From Bathymodiolus brooksi (taxonomy: Eukaryota > Mollusca > Bivalvia > Mytilida > Modiolidae), in NCBI GenBank assembly GCA_963680875.1, contig OY804590.1, forward strand, positions 19,778,640 to 19,842,639: DNA of 64,000 nucleotides, in the 5' to 3' direction. The notes below the pieces were generated by a model. That model was not told the origin of the DNA and did no database searches. It saw only the letters and a program-made list of their open reading frames with translations. Positions 15,101 through 25,635 of this stretch are shown here, one piece after another. Position numbers and translations under genes: made by a program. Each line of letters begins with the position of its first letter. Positions within the stretch are counted from its first letter, which is position 1.

Positions 15101-18100
15101 ATCTTAGATTTACGGATTCTGATTACCCCTATGATATCTTAGATTTACGGATTCTGATTACCCCTATGCTATCTTAGATTTACGGATTCTGATTACCCGT
15201 ATGCTATCTTAGATTTACGGATTCTGATTGCCCCTATGATATCTTAGATTTACGGATTCTGATTGCCCCTATGCTATCTTAGATTTACGGATTCTGATTG
15301 CCCCTATGATATCTTATATTTACGGATTCTGATTGCCCCTATGATATCTTAGATTTACGGATTCTGATTGCCCCTATGATATCTTAGATTTACCGATTCT
15401 GATTACCCCTATGGTATCTTAGATTTACGGATTCTGATTACCCCGTTGATATCTTAGATTTACGGATTCTGATTACCCCTATGATATCTTAGATTTACGG
15501 ATTCTGATTACCCCTATGATATCTGAGATTTACGGATTCTGATTACCCCTATGATATCTTAGAGTTACGGCTTCTGATTACCCCTATGATATCTTAGATT
15601 TACGGATTCTGATTACCCCTATGATATCTTAGATTTACGGATTCTGATTACCCCTATGATATCTTAGATTTGCGGATTCTGATTACCCCTATGGTATCTT
15701 AGATTTACGGATTCTGATTTCCCCTATGGTATCTTAGATTTACGGATTATGATTACCCCTATGATATCTTAGATTTACGGATTCTGATTACCCCTATGAT
15801 ATCTTAGATTTACGGATTCTGATTACCCCGTTGATATCTTAGATTTACGGATTCTGATTACCTCTATGGTATCTTAGATTTACGGATTCTGATTACCTCT
15901 ATGATATCTTAGATTTACGGATTCTGATTACCCATATGATATCTTAGATTTACGGATTCTGATTACCCCTATGATATCTTAGATTTACGGATTCTGATTA
16001 CCCCTATGATATCTTACATTTACGGATTCTGATTACCCCGTTGATATCTTAGATTTACGGATTCTGATTACCCCTATGATATCTTAGATTTACGGATTCT
16101 GATTACCCCTATGATATCTTAGATTTACGGATTCTGATTACCCCTATGATATCTTTGAGTTACGGATTCTGATTACCCCTATGATATCTTAGATTTACGG
16201 ATTCTGATTACCCCGTTGATATCTTAGATTTACGGATTCTGATTACCCCTATGATATCTTAGATTTATGGATTCTGATTACCTATGATATCTTAGATTTA
16301 CGGATTCTGATTACCCCTATGATATCTTAGATTTACGGATTCTGATTACCCCTATGATATCTTAGATTTACCGATTCTGATTACCCCTATGATATCTTAG
16401 ATTAACGGATTCTGATTACCCCTATGATATCTTAGATTTACAGATTCTGATTACACCTATGGTATCTTATATTTACGGATTCTGATTACCTCTATGATAT
16501 CTTAGATTTACGGATTCTGATTACCTCTATGATATCTTACATTTACGGATTCTGATTACCCCTATGTTATCTTAGATTTACGGATTCTGATTACCCCGTT
16601 GATATTTTAGATCTACGGATTCTGATTACCCATATGATATCTTAGATTTACGGATTCTGATTACCCCTATGATATCTTAGATTTACGGATTCTGATTACC
16701 CCTTATGATATCTTAGATTTACGGATTCTGATTACCCTTATGATATCTTAGATTTACGGATTCTGATTACCCCGTTGATATCTTAGATCTACGGATTCTG
16801 ATTACCCCGCTGATATCTTAGATTTACGGATTCTGATTACCCCTATGATATCTTAGATTTACGGATTTTGATTACCCCTATGATATCTTAGATTTACGGA
16901 TTCTGATTACCCCTATGCTATCTTAGATTTACGGATTCTGATTGCCCCTATGATATCTTAGATTTACGGATTCTGACTACCCCGTTGATATCTTAGATTT
17001 ACGGATTCTGATTACCCCTATGGTATCTTAGATTTACGGATTCTGATTACCCCTATGATATCTTAGATTTACGGATTCTGATTACCCCTATGATATCTTA
17101 GAGTAACGGCTTCTGATTACCCCTATGATATCTTAGATTTACTGATTCTGATTACCCCGTTGATATCTTAGATCTACGGATTCTGATTACCCCTATGATA
17201 TCTTAGATTTACGGATTCTGATTACCCCTATGATATCTTAGATTTACGGATTCTGATTACCCCTATGGAATCTTAGATATACGAATTCTGATTACCCCTA
17301 TGATATCTTAAATTTACGGATTCTGATTACCCCTATGATATCTGAGATTTACGGATTCTGATTACCCCTATGATATCTTAGATTTACGGATTCTGATTAC
17401 CCCTATGATATCTTAGATTTACGGATTCTGATTGCTCCTATGATATCTTAGATTTACGGATTCTGATTACCCCTATGGTATCTTAGATTTACGGATTCTG
17501 ATTACCTCTATGATATCTTAGATTTACGGATTCTGATTACCTCTATGATATCTTAGATTTACTGATTCTGATTACCCCTATGTTATCTTAGATTTACGGA
17601 TTCTGATTACCCCGTTGATATCTTAGATTTACGGATTCTGATTACCCATATGATATCTTAAATTTACGGATTCTGATTACCCCTATGATATCTGAGATTT
17701 ACGGATTCTGATTACCCCTATGATATCTTAGATTTACGGATTCTGATTACCCCTATGATATCTTAGATTTACGGATTCTGATTGCTCCTATGATATCTTA
17801 GATTTACGGATTCTGATTACCCCTATGGTATCTTAGATTTACGGATTCTGATTACCTCTATGATATCTTAGATTTACGGATTCTGATTACCTCTATGATA
17901 TCTTACATTTACGGATTCTGATTACCCCTATGTTATCTTAGATTTACGGATTCTGATTACCCCGTTGATATCTTAGATTTACGGATTCTGATTACCTCTA
18001 TGATATCTTAGATTTACGGATTCTGATTACCCCTATGATATCTTAGATTTACGGATTCTGATTACCCCTTATGATATCTTAGATTTACGGATTCTGATTA

Positions 18101-18620
18101 CCCTTATGATATCTTAGATTTACGGATTCTGATTACCCCGTTGATATCTTAGATCTACGGATTCTGATTACCCCTATGATATCTTAGATTTACGGATTCT
18201 GATTACCCCTATGAAGTCTTAGATTTACGGATTCTGATTACCCCTATGATATCTTAGATTTACGGATTCTGATTACCCCTATGATATCTTAGATTTACGG
18301 ATTCTGATTACCCCTATGATATCTTAGATTTACGGATTCTGATTACCCCTATGATATCTTAGATTTACGGATTCTGATTACCCCTATGCTATCTTAGATT
18401 TACGGATTCTGATTACCCGTATGCTATCTTAGATTTACGGATTCTGATTGCCCCTATGATATCTTAGATTTACGGATTCTGATTGCCCCTATGCTATCTT
18501 AGATTTACGGATTCTGATTGCCCCTATGATATCTTATATTTACGGATTCTGATTGCCCCTATGATATCTTAGATTTACGGATTCTGATTGCCCCTATGAT
18601 ATCTTAGATTTACCGATTCT
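12165..18620. repeat. About 3.2-kb tandem duplication in the 35-bp satellite
   Basis: The segment from about 12165 to 15400 is repeated at about 15420 to 18620. Markers agree: ATATCTGAG at 12264 and 15519, and ATCTTTGAGT near 12900 and 16155, are both 3,255 bp apart. After one 35-bp unit is lost near 13020, the offset becomes 3,220 bp (CCTATGATAT at 13061 and 16281; CCTTATGATA at 13481 and 16701). Private variants such as AGATTAACGG, AGAGTAACGG and ATGAAGTCTT are kept in both copies, so the duplication is young. Confidence 0.85.
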
Positions 18621-18954
18621 GATTGTCCCTATGATATCTTAGATTTACGGATTCTGATTACCCCTATGATATCTTAGATTTACGGATTCTGATTGCCCCT
18701 ATGCTATCTTAGATTGACGGATTCTGATTGCCCCTATGATATCTTAGATTTACGGATTCTGATTGCCCCTATGATATCTTAGATTTACGGATTCTGATTA
18801 CCCCTATGATATCTTAGATTTACGGATTCTGATTACCCCTATGATATCTTAGATTTACGGATTCTGATTACCCCTATGGTATCTTAGATTTACGGATTCT
18901 GATTACCCCTATGATATCTTAGATTTACGGATTCTGATTACCCTATGATATCTT

Positions 18955-19087
18955 CAAACTTTTCTTCAGATGTTTTTATCGTTACCTTGGTAACAATATC
19001 ATTCATCGTTGTATTCAATATTTTTAATGTTGTCTTTATATCTTTTACGGGCATATAAGATTACTAATAATATATTATTGATAAGAG
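18955..19087. repeat. Unique flank of the satellite, homologous to the D1 flank
   Basis: The sequence right after the last 35-bp unit (CTTCAAACTTTTCTTC) resembles the sequence after the same motif at 30463-30475 (CTTCAAACTCTTC). Further on, TTGGTAAC occurs in both regions (about 18990 and 30508). The satellite edge therefore sits inside a copy of the dispersed repeat D1 in reverse orientation. A near-palindrome, GTTACCTTGGTAAC, lies at about 18979. Confidence 0.6.
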
Positions 19088-19240
19088 AAAAATGACAAAA
19101 CATGATTTACAAAACACTACACAGAAAACTAAAAGATTGAGCAATGCGAATCCCACTAAAAACGGAAGAGTGAACTCATGTGCTCCGGACGTATGAGCAG
19201 TTCCTGCTTACTACAGCTTATGTCTGTTGTGTTACTGTTA
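19088..19240 (+). mobile_element. Dispersed repeat D1, core fragment, forward
   Basis: This segment reads ATGACAAAA, then CAAAACACTAC, AGAAAACTAAA, GATTGAGCAA, CCCACTAAAAACGG, GTGCTCCGGA, GAGCAGTTCCTGC and GTGTTACTG. The same ordered words appear on the minus strand of 30235-30420. It is a diverged copy of the same element. No open frame or transposase is visible. From memory, this sequence family is very common in mussel genomes and transcript UTRs. Its class (Helitron-like, SINE or MITE) cannot be told from this copy. Confidence 0.7.
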
Positions 19241-20263
19241 AACGACACGAACATCATCTGATATGGAAATCATGTTGGATACTATTATACGTAAATAAAT
19301 GCAAATAATATAAATAAAACATGAACCCCATACAGAACAAATGGATGTCGAGACGATCTGAACATCGTTTTTACTCAGATATCATAGTGGATATCACTAC
19401 ATAGTACTAAAAATATGAAGACATATAATAATTCTTAATATAGTTCCACTTGTCAGTTAAGTGTAATGTTACTAATATAGAAAGATATGAAAATAGACAA
19501 TTAATTACCACTTCAACAATCTACACAACCAACGGGTATAAAAACGTAGATATCAAATCTAGTGCACGCAACACGTTTCTGAAATAACCTTCAGGTACGC
19601 TCAAAAATCGAAAGGTTGGAAAGCCAAATAATTTAAAGAACAGAAAAATAAGAGAAAGTTTAAAAAAACAGGACGGTTCATTTGTCTGGGTTGGCCTTTG
19701 ATTTACTCGTTGCATGTCTAGAACGATTTCCGCTTTAAAACGATATTCTATTCGTCACTCCCATTTATTTTGTGTTATTTGATTGCTTTTTCTGTTTAAA
19801 AACACTAAAATTACAAGGACAAAAATGATAGATTTCTCCTAGATAATTGGTATGTATTAGCAGATGACATATATATATTCGTTAAACGTCCTTGTTCTAT
19901 AAGATTCTTCCACACAATGGAAATATATGGGGAATAATAAAATATTGTCAATCCCACGATACCAAACGAAGCAATGTTCAATCATCTTTTAATTGTTATT
20001 GACTTGTCAATATATTTCTAAATGCTACCATATATCAGCTATGTTGATAGAACACATTCAAAGTTTCACGAACATGAAACAAGGGAAATTCCAATATATT
20101 ATTAGTTATATAGGCTTTAGACAGGTAATACGGGCTCATATAAACTGTCTGTGTTTTATATTTCCTGAGCCGAAGGCATATATAACGAATTTGTCATACT
20201 GCAATACCATGGGTCCATATTACCTGTGTAAAGCCTAAATAAAGAACATGACTACTATACATG
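19241..20263. other. AT-rich spacer, no recognised gene
   Basis: About 1 kb of AT-rich sequence. Short open frames exist (81 codons at 19993-20238 plus, 64 codons at 19521-19715 minus), but neither shows a recognisable domain, compositional shift or gene context. I see no repeat family I can name. Confidence 0.6.
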
Positions 20264-20557
20264 TATTGCAGGGGCGGATTCAGGGGGGGGGGGGGCGCAC
20301 GCACCCGGCGCCCCCCCCCCCCCCCTAAAATTGGAAAAAATATGATTTTTTGGCGTAAAATCGTGATTTTTCACACGAAATACCCAAAAAAATTTCCCGC
20401 CTCCCTCTGCAATTGGAAACAATATGATTTTTTGGCGTAAAATCGTGATTTATCACACGAAATACCCCAAGAATTTTCGCGCCTCCCTCCGCTCGGCGCA
20501 ATTTTTGTAAGTGCGCCCCCCCCCCTAACTTGAAATCCTGGATCCGCCCCTGTATTG
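20264..20557. mobile_element. hAT-like MITE with terminal inverted repeats
   Basis: The left end CAGGGGCGGATTCAG (20269) is the near-perfect inverse of the right end CTGGATCCGCCCCTG (ending 20552). Both ends are flanked directly by TATTG (20264-20268 and 20553-20557), a 5-bp target duplication. The CAGGGGCGGATC terminus is typical of non-autonomous hAT-group elements in animals. Most hAT elements leave 8 bp, but some hAT groups leave 5. The interior has a G run, a long C run, and two imperfect tandem copies (starting 20329 and 20411, period 82 bp) of a segment holding AATTGGAAA, TTTTTTGGCG and ATCACACGAAATACCC. It has no coding capacity and would depend on a transposase elsewhere. Confidence 0.85.
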
Positions 20558-20911
20558 TCTCACGAACATTTAACCCCAGCTATGACTTTGCTTTAAAGAA
20601 GAAATTAATTCTTCAACATATTTAATAAACAACTTAACAATTTTAACAGAAAAATAACAAATGATTTAGAATTGCCTCAATATCGGCGTCAGAGTAACAG
20701 GCAAACCTGGGAGTTGCCATCTTGATTACGTATGATTTCAAAATGAGTTATCTTTCTTGGCACGTGCTTTCATATTACCGGCTAGAGCCGTATAATATGG
20801 ATTAGTAAAATCGAGTAAATAACCAATCGGATCACTTAGATTTTCTATTGTAGTATGACAATATTATATATATTGTTTGTTTGTTTGTTGCTGTTATGTA
20901 AATTAACGTTA
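20558..20911. other. Spacer with a possible half copy of the foldback element
   Basis: No gene is visible. AATGAGTTATCTTTCTTGGCA (about 20742), followed by CGTG and TTCATATTA, resembles the arm of the inverted repeat at 29509-29752 and may be a decayed half of it. A short TTTG/TGTT microsatellite lies at about 20875-20895. Confidence 0.4.
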
Positions 20912-21027
20912 GTGAAAACCGAAGGACAATTAAAATGAACAATCCAAAAACATTGGCAACATTGGGCACGGAAGACACAGAACAAAGACAAACAAAAGAA
21001 CAACAACATAACATAGAAAACTAAAAC
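20912..21027 (+). mobile_element. Dispersed repeat D1, 5' part, running into the 57-bp array
   Basis: The words ACCGAAGGACAATTAAAATG, ACAATCC, ACATTGGCAACATTGG and ACATAGAAAACTAAAAC follow in the order expected of D1. The segment 29370-29440 has the matching CAATCCAGAGAAACTGGCAA stretch. It passes without a break into the first 57-bp unit, whose GAGCAGCACGGACC corresponds to D1's GAGCAACACGAACC. The array thus replaces the D1 interior at this locus. Confidence 0.7.
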
Positions 21028-23817
21028 GGTGAGCAGCACGGACCAAATAACACCCTAAGGATAAGAAGGTCCCTCATCTTAAAAGGTGAGCAGCACGGAC
21101 CAAATAACACCCTAAGGATAAGCAGGTCCCTCATCTTAAAAGGTGAGCAGCACGGACCAAATAACACCCTAAGGATAAGCAGGTCCCTCATCTTAAAAGG
21201 TGAGCAGCACGGACCAAATAACACCCTAAGGATAAGCAGGCCCCTCATCTTAAAAGGTGAGCAGCACGGACCAAATAACACCCTAAGGATAAGCAGGTCC
21301 CTCATCTTAAAAGGTGAGCAGCACGGACCAAATAACACCCTAAGGATAAGCAGGTCCCTCATCTTAAAAGGTGAGCAGCACGGACCAAATAACACCCTAA
21401 GGATAAGCAGGTCCCTCATCTTAAAAGGTGAGCAGCACGGACCAAATAACACCCTAATGATAAGCAGGTCCCTCATCTTAAAAGGTGAGCAGCACGGACC
21501 AAATAACACCCTAAGGATAAGCAGGTCCCTCATCTTAAAAGGTGAGCAGCATGGACCAAATAACACCCTAAGGATAAGCAGGTCCCTCATCTTAAAAGGT
21601 GAGCAGCACGGACCAAATAATACCCTAAGGATAAGAAGGTCCCTCATCTTAAAAGGTGAGCAGCACGGATCAAATAACACCCTAAGGATAAGCAGGTCCC
21701 TCATCTTAAAAGGTGAGCAGCACGGACCAAATAACACCCTAAAGATAAGCAGGTCCCTCATCTTAAAAGGTGAGCAGCACGGACCAAATAACACCCTAAG
21801 GGTAAGAAGGTCCCTCATCTTAAAAGGTGAGCAGCACGGACCTAATAACACCCTAAGGATAAGAAGGTCCCTCATCTTAAAAGGTGAGCAGCACGGACCA
21901 AATAACACCCTAAGGGTAAGAAGGTCCCTCATCTTAAAAGGTGAGCAGCACGGACCTAATAACACCCTAAGGATAAGAAGGTCCCTCATCTTAAAAGGTG
22001 AGCAGCGCGGACCAAATAACACCCTAAGGATAAGCAGGTCCCTCATCTTAAAAGGTGAGCAGCACGGACCAAATAACACCCTAAGGATAAGCAGGTCCCT
22101 CATCTTAAAAGGTGAGCAGCACGGACCAAATAACACCCTAAGGATAAGCAGGTCCCTCATCTTAAAAGGTGAGCAGCACGGACCAAATAACACCCTAAGG
22201 ATAAGCAGGCCCCTCATCTTAAAAGGTGAGCAGCACGGACCAAATAACACCCTAAAGATAAGCAGATCCCTCATCTTAAAAGGTGAGCAGCACGGACCAA
22301 ATAACACCCTAAGGATAAGCAGGTCCCTCATCTTAAAAGGTGAGCAGCACGGACCAAATAACACCCTTAGGATAAGCAGGTCCCTAATCTTAAAAGGTGA
22401 GCAGCACGGACCAAATAACACCCTAATGATAAGCAGGTCCCTCATCTTAAAAGGTGAGCAGCACGGACCAAATAACACCCTAAGGATAAGCAGGTCCCTC
22501 ATCTTAAAAGGTGAGCAGCACGGACCAAATAACACCCTAAGGATAAGCAGGCCCCTCATCTTAAAAGGTGAGCAGCACGGACCAAATAACACCCTAAGGA
22601 TAAGCAGGTCCCTCATCTTAAAAGGTGAGCAGCACGGACCAAATAACACCCTAAGGATAAGCAGGTTCCTCATCTTAAAAGGTGAGCAGCACGGACCAAA
22701 TAACACCCTAAGGATAAGCAGGTCCCTCATCTTAAAAGGTGAGTAGCACGGACCAAATAACACCCTAAGGATAAGAAGGTCCCTCATCTTAAAAGGTGAG
22801 CAGCACGGACCAAATAACGCCCTAAGGATAAGCAGGTCCCTCATCTTAAAAGGTGAGCAGCACGGACCAAATAACACCCTAAGAATAAGAAGGTCCCTCA
22901 TCTTAAAAGGTGAGCAGCACGGACCAAATAACACCCTAAGGATAAGAAGGTCCCTCATCTTAAAAGGTGAGCAGCACGGACCAAATAACACCCTAAGGTT
23001 AAGAAGGTCCCTCATCTTAAAAGGTGAGCAGCACGGACCAAATAACACCCTAAGGATAAGAAGGTCCCTCATCTTAAAAGGTGAGCAGCACGGACCAAAT
23101 AACACCCTAAGGATAAGCAGGTCCCTAATCTTAAAAGGTGAGCAGCACGGACCAAATAACACCCTAAGGGTAAAAAGGTCCCTCATCTTAAAAGGTGAGC
23201 AGCACGGACCAAATAATACCCTAAGGATAAGCAGGTCCCTCATCTTAAAAGGTGAGCAGCACGGACCAAATAACACCCTAAGGGTAAGAAGGTCCCTCAT
23301 CTTAAAAGGTGAGCAGCACGGACCAAATAACACCCTAAGGATAAGAAGGTCCCTCATCTTAAAACGTGAGCAGCACGGACCAAATAACACCCTAAGGATA
23401 AGCAGGTCCCTCATCTTAAAAGGTGAGCAGCACGGACCAAATAACACCCTAAGGATAAGCAGGTCCCTCATCTTAAAAGGTGAGCAGCACGGACCAAATA
23501 ACACCCTTAGGATAAGCAGATCCCTCATCTTAAAAGGTGAGCAGCACGGACCAAATAACACCCTAAGGATAAGCAGGTCCCTCATCTTAAAAGGTGAGCA
23601 GCACGGACCAAATAACACCCTAAGGATAAGAAGGCCCCTCATCTTAAAAGGTGAGCAGCACGGACCAAATAACACCCTAAGGATAAGAAGGCCCCTCATC
23701 TTAAAAGGTGAGCAGCACGGACCAAATAACACCTTAAGGGTAAGAAGGTCCCTCATCTTAAAAGGTGAGCAGCACGGACCAAATAACACCTTAAGGATAA
23801 GCAGGTCCCTCATCTTA
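21028..23817. repeat. 57-bp minisatellite, 49 units
   Basis: Unit reads GGTGAGCAGCACGGACCAAA, TAACACCCTAAGGATAAGCA, GGTCCCTCATCTTAAAA. Nearly all units are exactly 57 bp (2,790 bp / 49), with only point variants (AAG for CAG, GGGTAAG for GGATAAG, GCCC for GTCC). Because 57 is divisible by three, frames stay open on both strands: 930 codons on the minus strand (21021-23813, unit MRDLLILRVLFGPCCSPFK) and 429 on the plus strand (21457-22746, unit ending LILKGEQHGPNNTL). Unit variants change amino acids freely (D/G, I/T/N/F, C/R/Y), with no sign of codon-level constraint, so I do not call a gene. Each unit also contains AAAAG|GTGAGC, a good match to a 5' splice donor on the plus strand. Confidence 0.97.
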
Positions 23818-23903
23818 TAGTGTTACTCATATATTCAAGTAAAAGTCTTGTCGGTGATAGAGGAAGGAAAAAAATCTACGTCAAAAGGAAAAGATCCATT
23901 GCC

Positions 23904-24137
23904 ATTTAAGATATGGATGCTTCGGTCAACCCTATCTTTAACATTTAAGATATGGATGCTTCGGTCAACCCTATCTTTAACATTTAAGGTATGGATGCTT
24001 CGGTCAACCCTATCTTTAACATTTAAGATATGGATGCTTCGGTCAACCCTATCTTTAACATTTAAGGTATGGATGCTTCGGTCAACCCTATCTTTAACAT
24101 TTAAGATATGGATGCTTCGGTCAACCCTATCTTTAAC
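23904..24137. repeat. 39-bp minisatellite, 6 units (GGATGCTTCGG type)
   Basis: Six exact-length copies (234 bp) of a 39-bp unit: ATTTAAGATATGGATGCTTC followed by GGTCAACCCTATCTTTAAC. The only variant is AAGATATG against AAGGTATG, which alternates along the array. Open frames of 106 and 122 codons on the two strands come from the 3n unit length. The unit is unrelated to the 39-bp unit at 28088 and shows no clear match to D1. An 86-bp unique spacer separates it from the 57-bp array. Confidence 0.95.
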
Positions 24138-24767
24138 ATTATTACAGCATATCATGTTAAATTTTGATTACATATATTATAATTTCATTTGTTTAACCAA
24201 ATATAATAATAATTGAATTTTACTTTTCTCTTGGGTGTATACCATTATGGTAGCATTTCGTTTAACCATTAATTTTGATTTTGGCTGTGCATATGGGTAA
24301 ATCAGGTTTTGAAATGATAAAATGAAAACAAAGCAATGCTAAAATGTTGAAACAGTTCCAAAACACATAGCAAAATCGATACCCCTAACACAAATGAATG
24401 ACCACTCACTTTCCTGGCTTCGTGCGAACACAAGAAAAAGTGGCGGCGTTAAAATAGTTTATGGCCAAAACTTTCCCTCTTAGTAAAATGATGCGGTCAT
24501 GCAAGTGCTTTCAATATGTTAGCAAAATTCCATCACTCACTTATAACTGGGCGAGCAGCGTTATTATTATTATAATAAATAATGCTATAACGTTGAACAT
24601 TATACATAATATATTTACTCTTCGTCATACAGAAGTTGTCATATGTATAAGAAGAGCTTGTAAAAGAAGAGATGGTTCACGATAGATGTCCCAACCTCCT
24701 CACTGAATTTGGTACTGCTTTGACAACTATTTTACCTATTTTGTTCCAGTATTGTTATAAATACTGT
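24138..24767. other. AT-rich spacer, no recognised gene
   Basis: No gene is supported. A 74-codon frame at 24461-24685 (plus) has no recognisable feature. A short ATT/AAT-rich microsatellite lies at about 24560-24585. Confidence 0.5.
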
Positions 24768-24990
24768 TATAGTGACAGCCGGAACCTTTGAGCCGTAATG
24801 AAAGCGGGAGGTTTGGCGCTTTAAAATCTGATTCAACCCACCATTTCTTTAGAAATGCCTGTACCAAGTCAGGGTCATTACGGTTTTCACAGTTTTCCGG
24901 TTGTTGACTGATTTTGTCTGTTTATATACTTATGAGTTTTGACTTTCCCTTTGGAAGATTGTTCGGAGTTCGGTAATTTTGTTATTACCC
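24768..24990 (+). mobile_element. Dispersed repeat D2 fragment
   Basis: Contains GGAACCTTTGAGCC, CAACCCACCATTTCTTTAG, AATGCCTGTACCAAGTCAGG, then GACTTTCCCTTTGGAAGATT and GGAGTTCGGTAATTTTGTTA in that order. From memory this word series belongs to a repeat found in very many bivalve sequences. I cannot verify that here or assign a class. No coding sequence is visible. It abuts the D1 copy at 24994. Confidence 0.55.
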
Positions 24991-24993
24991 TTA

Positions 24994-25106
24994 TTGAAGA
25001 TACCAAAGGGGTAATCATAATCCGTAAATCGAAGAAGAACAGACAACACAATGACCAAAAGTGGCACCCACTGTGTTAATCTAGTTACAATCCCGGTGAT
25101 AAGTTA
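24994..25106 (+). mobile_element. Dispersed repeat D1, internally deleted copy, forward
   Basis: Starts GAAGATACCAAAGGGGTAAT, continues CATAATCCGTAAATCGAAG, then AACAGACAACACAATGACC, and jumps to GTGGCACCCACTGTGTTAAT and AATCCCGGTGATAAGT. Compared with the copy at 30235-30475, about 150 bp of the middle is missing. The reverse complement of its first 40 bases matches the 35-bp satellite unit at about 31 of 35 positions, which makes it the best internal reference for the origin of that satellite. Confidence 0.75.
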
Positions 25107-25427
25107 TGAATGAATATTGATTCTATCAAAGAGAGCATATGGCCTCAACAATTATTTATATATTAGATAGTATACAAGGCTATGTAAAATAATAAAATAA
25201 ATCAACAATGACCTTATCGTGTGGCTTTGCATTGTATGTCTTAAGAATATTTTGTAGGTTATCACTTGCTTTTATATAATATGGCGTATATAAACAAAAA
25301 GTATGGAGATACACAACGGTAATCAGAACCCGTATCTCAAAGGACAGAAAAGAAAAAATGGCAAACAATGGTCCAAAAAACATGTCCGCAATCTAATAAA
25401 ACAATCGTAGAAACAGATGAATTTTTT
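25107..25427. other. Spacer, no recognised gene
   Basis: AT-rich sequence with a 67-codon minus-strand frame (25180-25383) that has no recognisable domain. Nothing else stands out. Confidence 0.5.
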
Positions 25428-25635
25428 GTGTTTAATGCCACTTTCAGCAATGTTTCAACTATATCATGGCGACCGGGTTTTAGTGGTGGAAGTACCCGGA
25501 AAGAACCACTGACCATGGGCACGTAACTGGTAAACTTTATCACTTGCGGCTGCGAGTCGAGTGTACCTTTTTTGTAATTTACAAAACCGGGCGCGAACCC
25601 ACGTCGTAGAAACAGAGGCCAAATCAATACACGTT
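25428..25635 (-). mobile_element. tRNA-derived SINE, reverse orientation
   Basis: Read on the minus strand it has a GTGGGTTCGCGCC stretch (B-box like, about 25588-25600), then TCTTTCCGGGTAC, TTCCACCACTAAAACCCGG, CGCCATGATATAGTTGAAA and a GGCATTAAACAC end (25428). The TCCGGGTA, TCCACCA.TAAAAC and CGCCATGATATA blocks recur in the same order in the SINE at 32973-33230, so both belong to one family. The A-box region near 25610-25630 (GGCCTCTGTTTC on the minus strand) is degraded. A 96-codon open frame across this element (25337-25627) is a by-product. The family resembles widely conserved bivalve SINEs; the exact family name was not verified. Confidence 0.75.

Larger units (their letters stand above)
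1..18954. repeat. 35-bp satellite array, about 541 units
   Basis: Head-to-tail copies of a 35-bp unit that begins GGATTCTGATTACCCC and continues TATGATATCTTAGATTTAC. The array enters from the left window edge, so its true length is unknown. Almost every unit carries GATATC (an EcoRV site). Recurrent variants are CCCCGTTGAT for CCCCTATGAT, ACCTCTATGG, ATTGCCCC, a 34-bp unit with TTACGCTTCTG, and units with a short deletion (ACCTATGATATC near 13061 and 16281). The variants recur in fixed order, which defines higher-order repeats. The last unit loses one C and runs into CTTCAAACTTTTCTTC, which also flanks the same motif in the dispersed D1 repeat at 30440-30475. The unit length and stops leave no long reading frame. 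There are no spacers, so it is not a CRISPR array. Confidence 0.98.

Noticed and set aside
1..18954. CRISPR-like regular repeat
   Set aside because: Units are directly adjacent with no unique spacers, and the surroundings are eukaryotic.
23848..24216. 106- and 122-codon frames on opposite strands
   Set aside because: Both come from six copies of a 39-bp unit, with no recognisable protein sequence outside the repeats.
25337..25627. A 96-codon minus-strand frame
   Set aside because: It lies over the reverse SINE, whose B-box-like site and conserved body explain the sequence.
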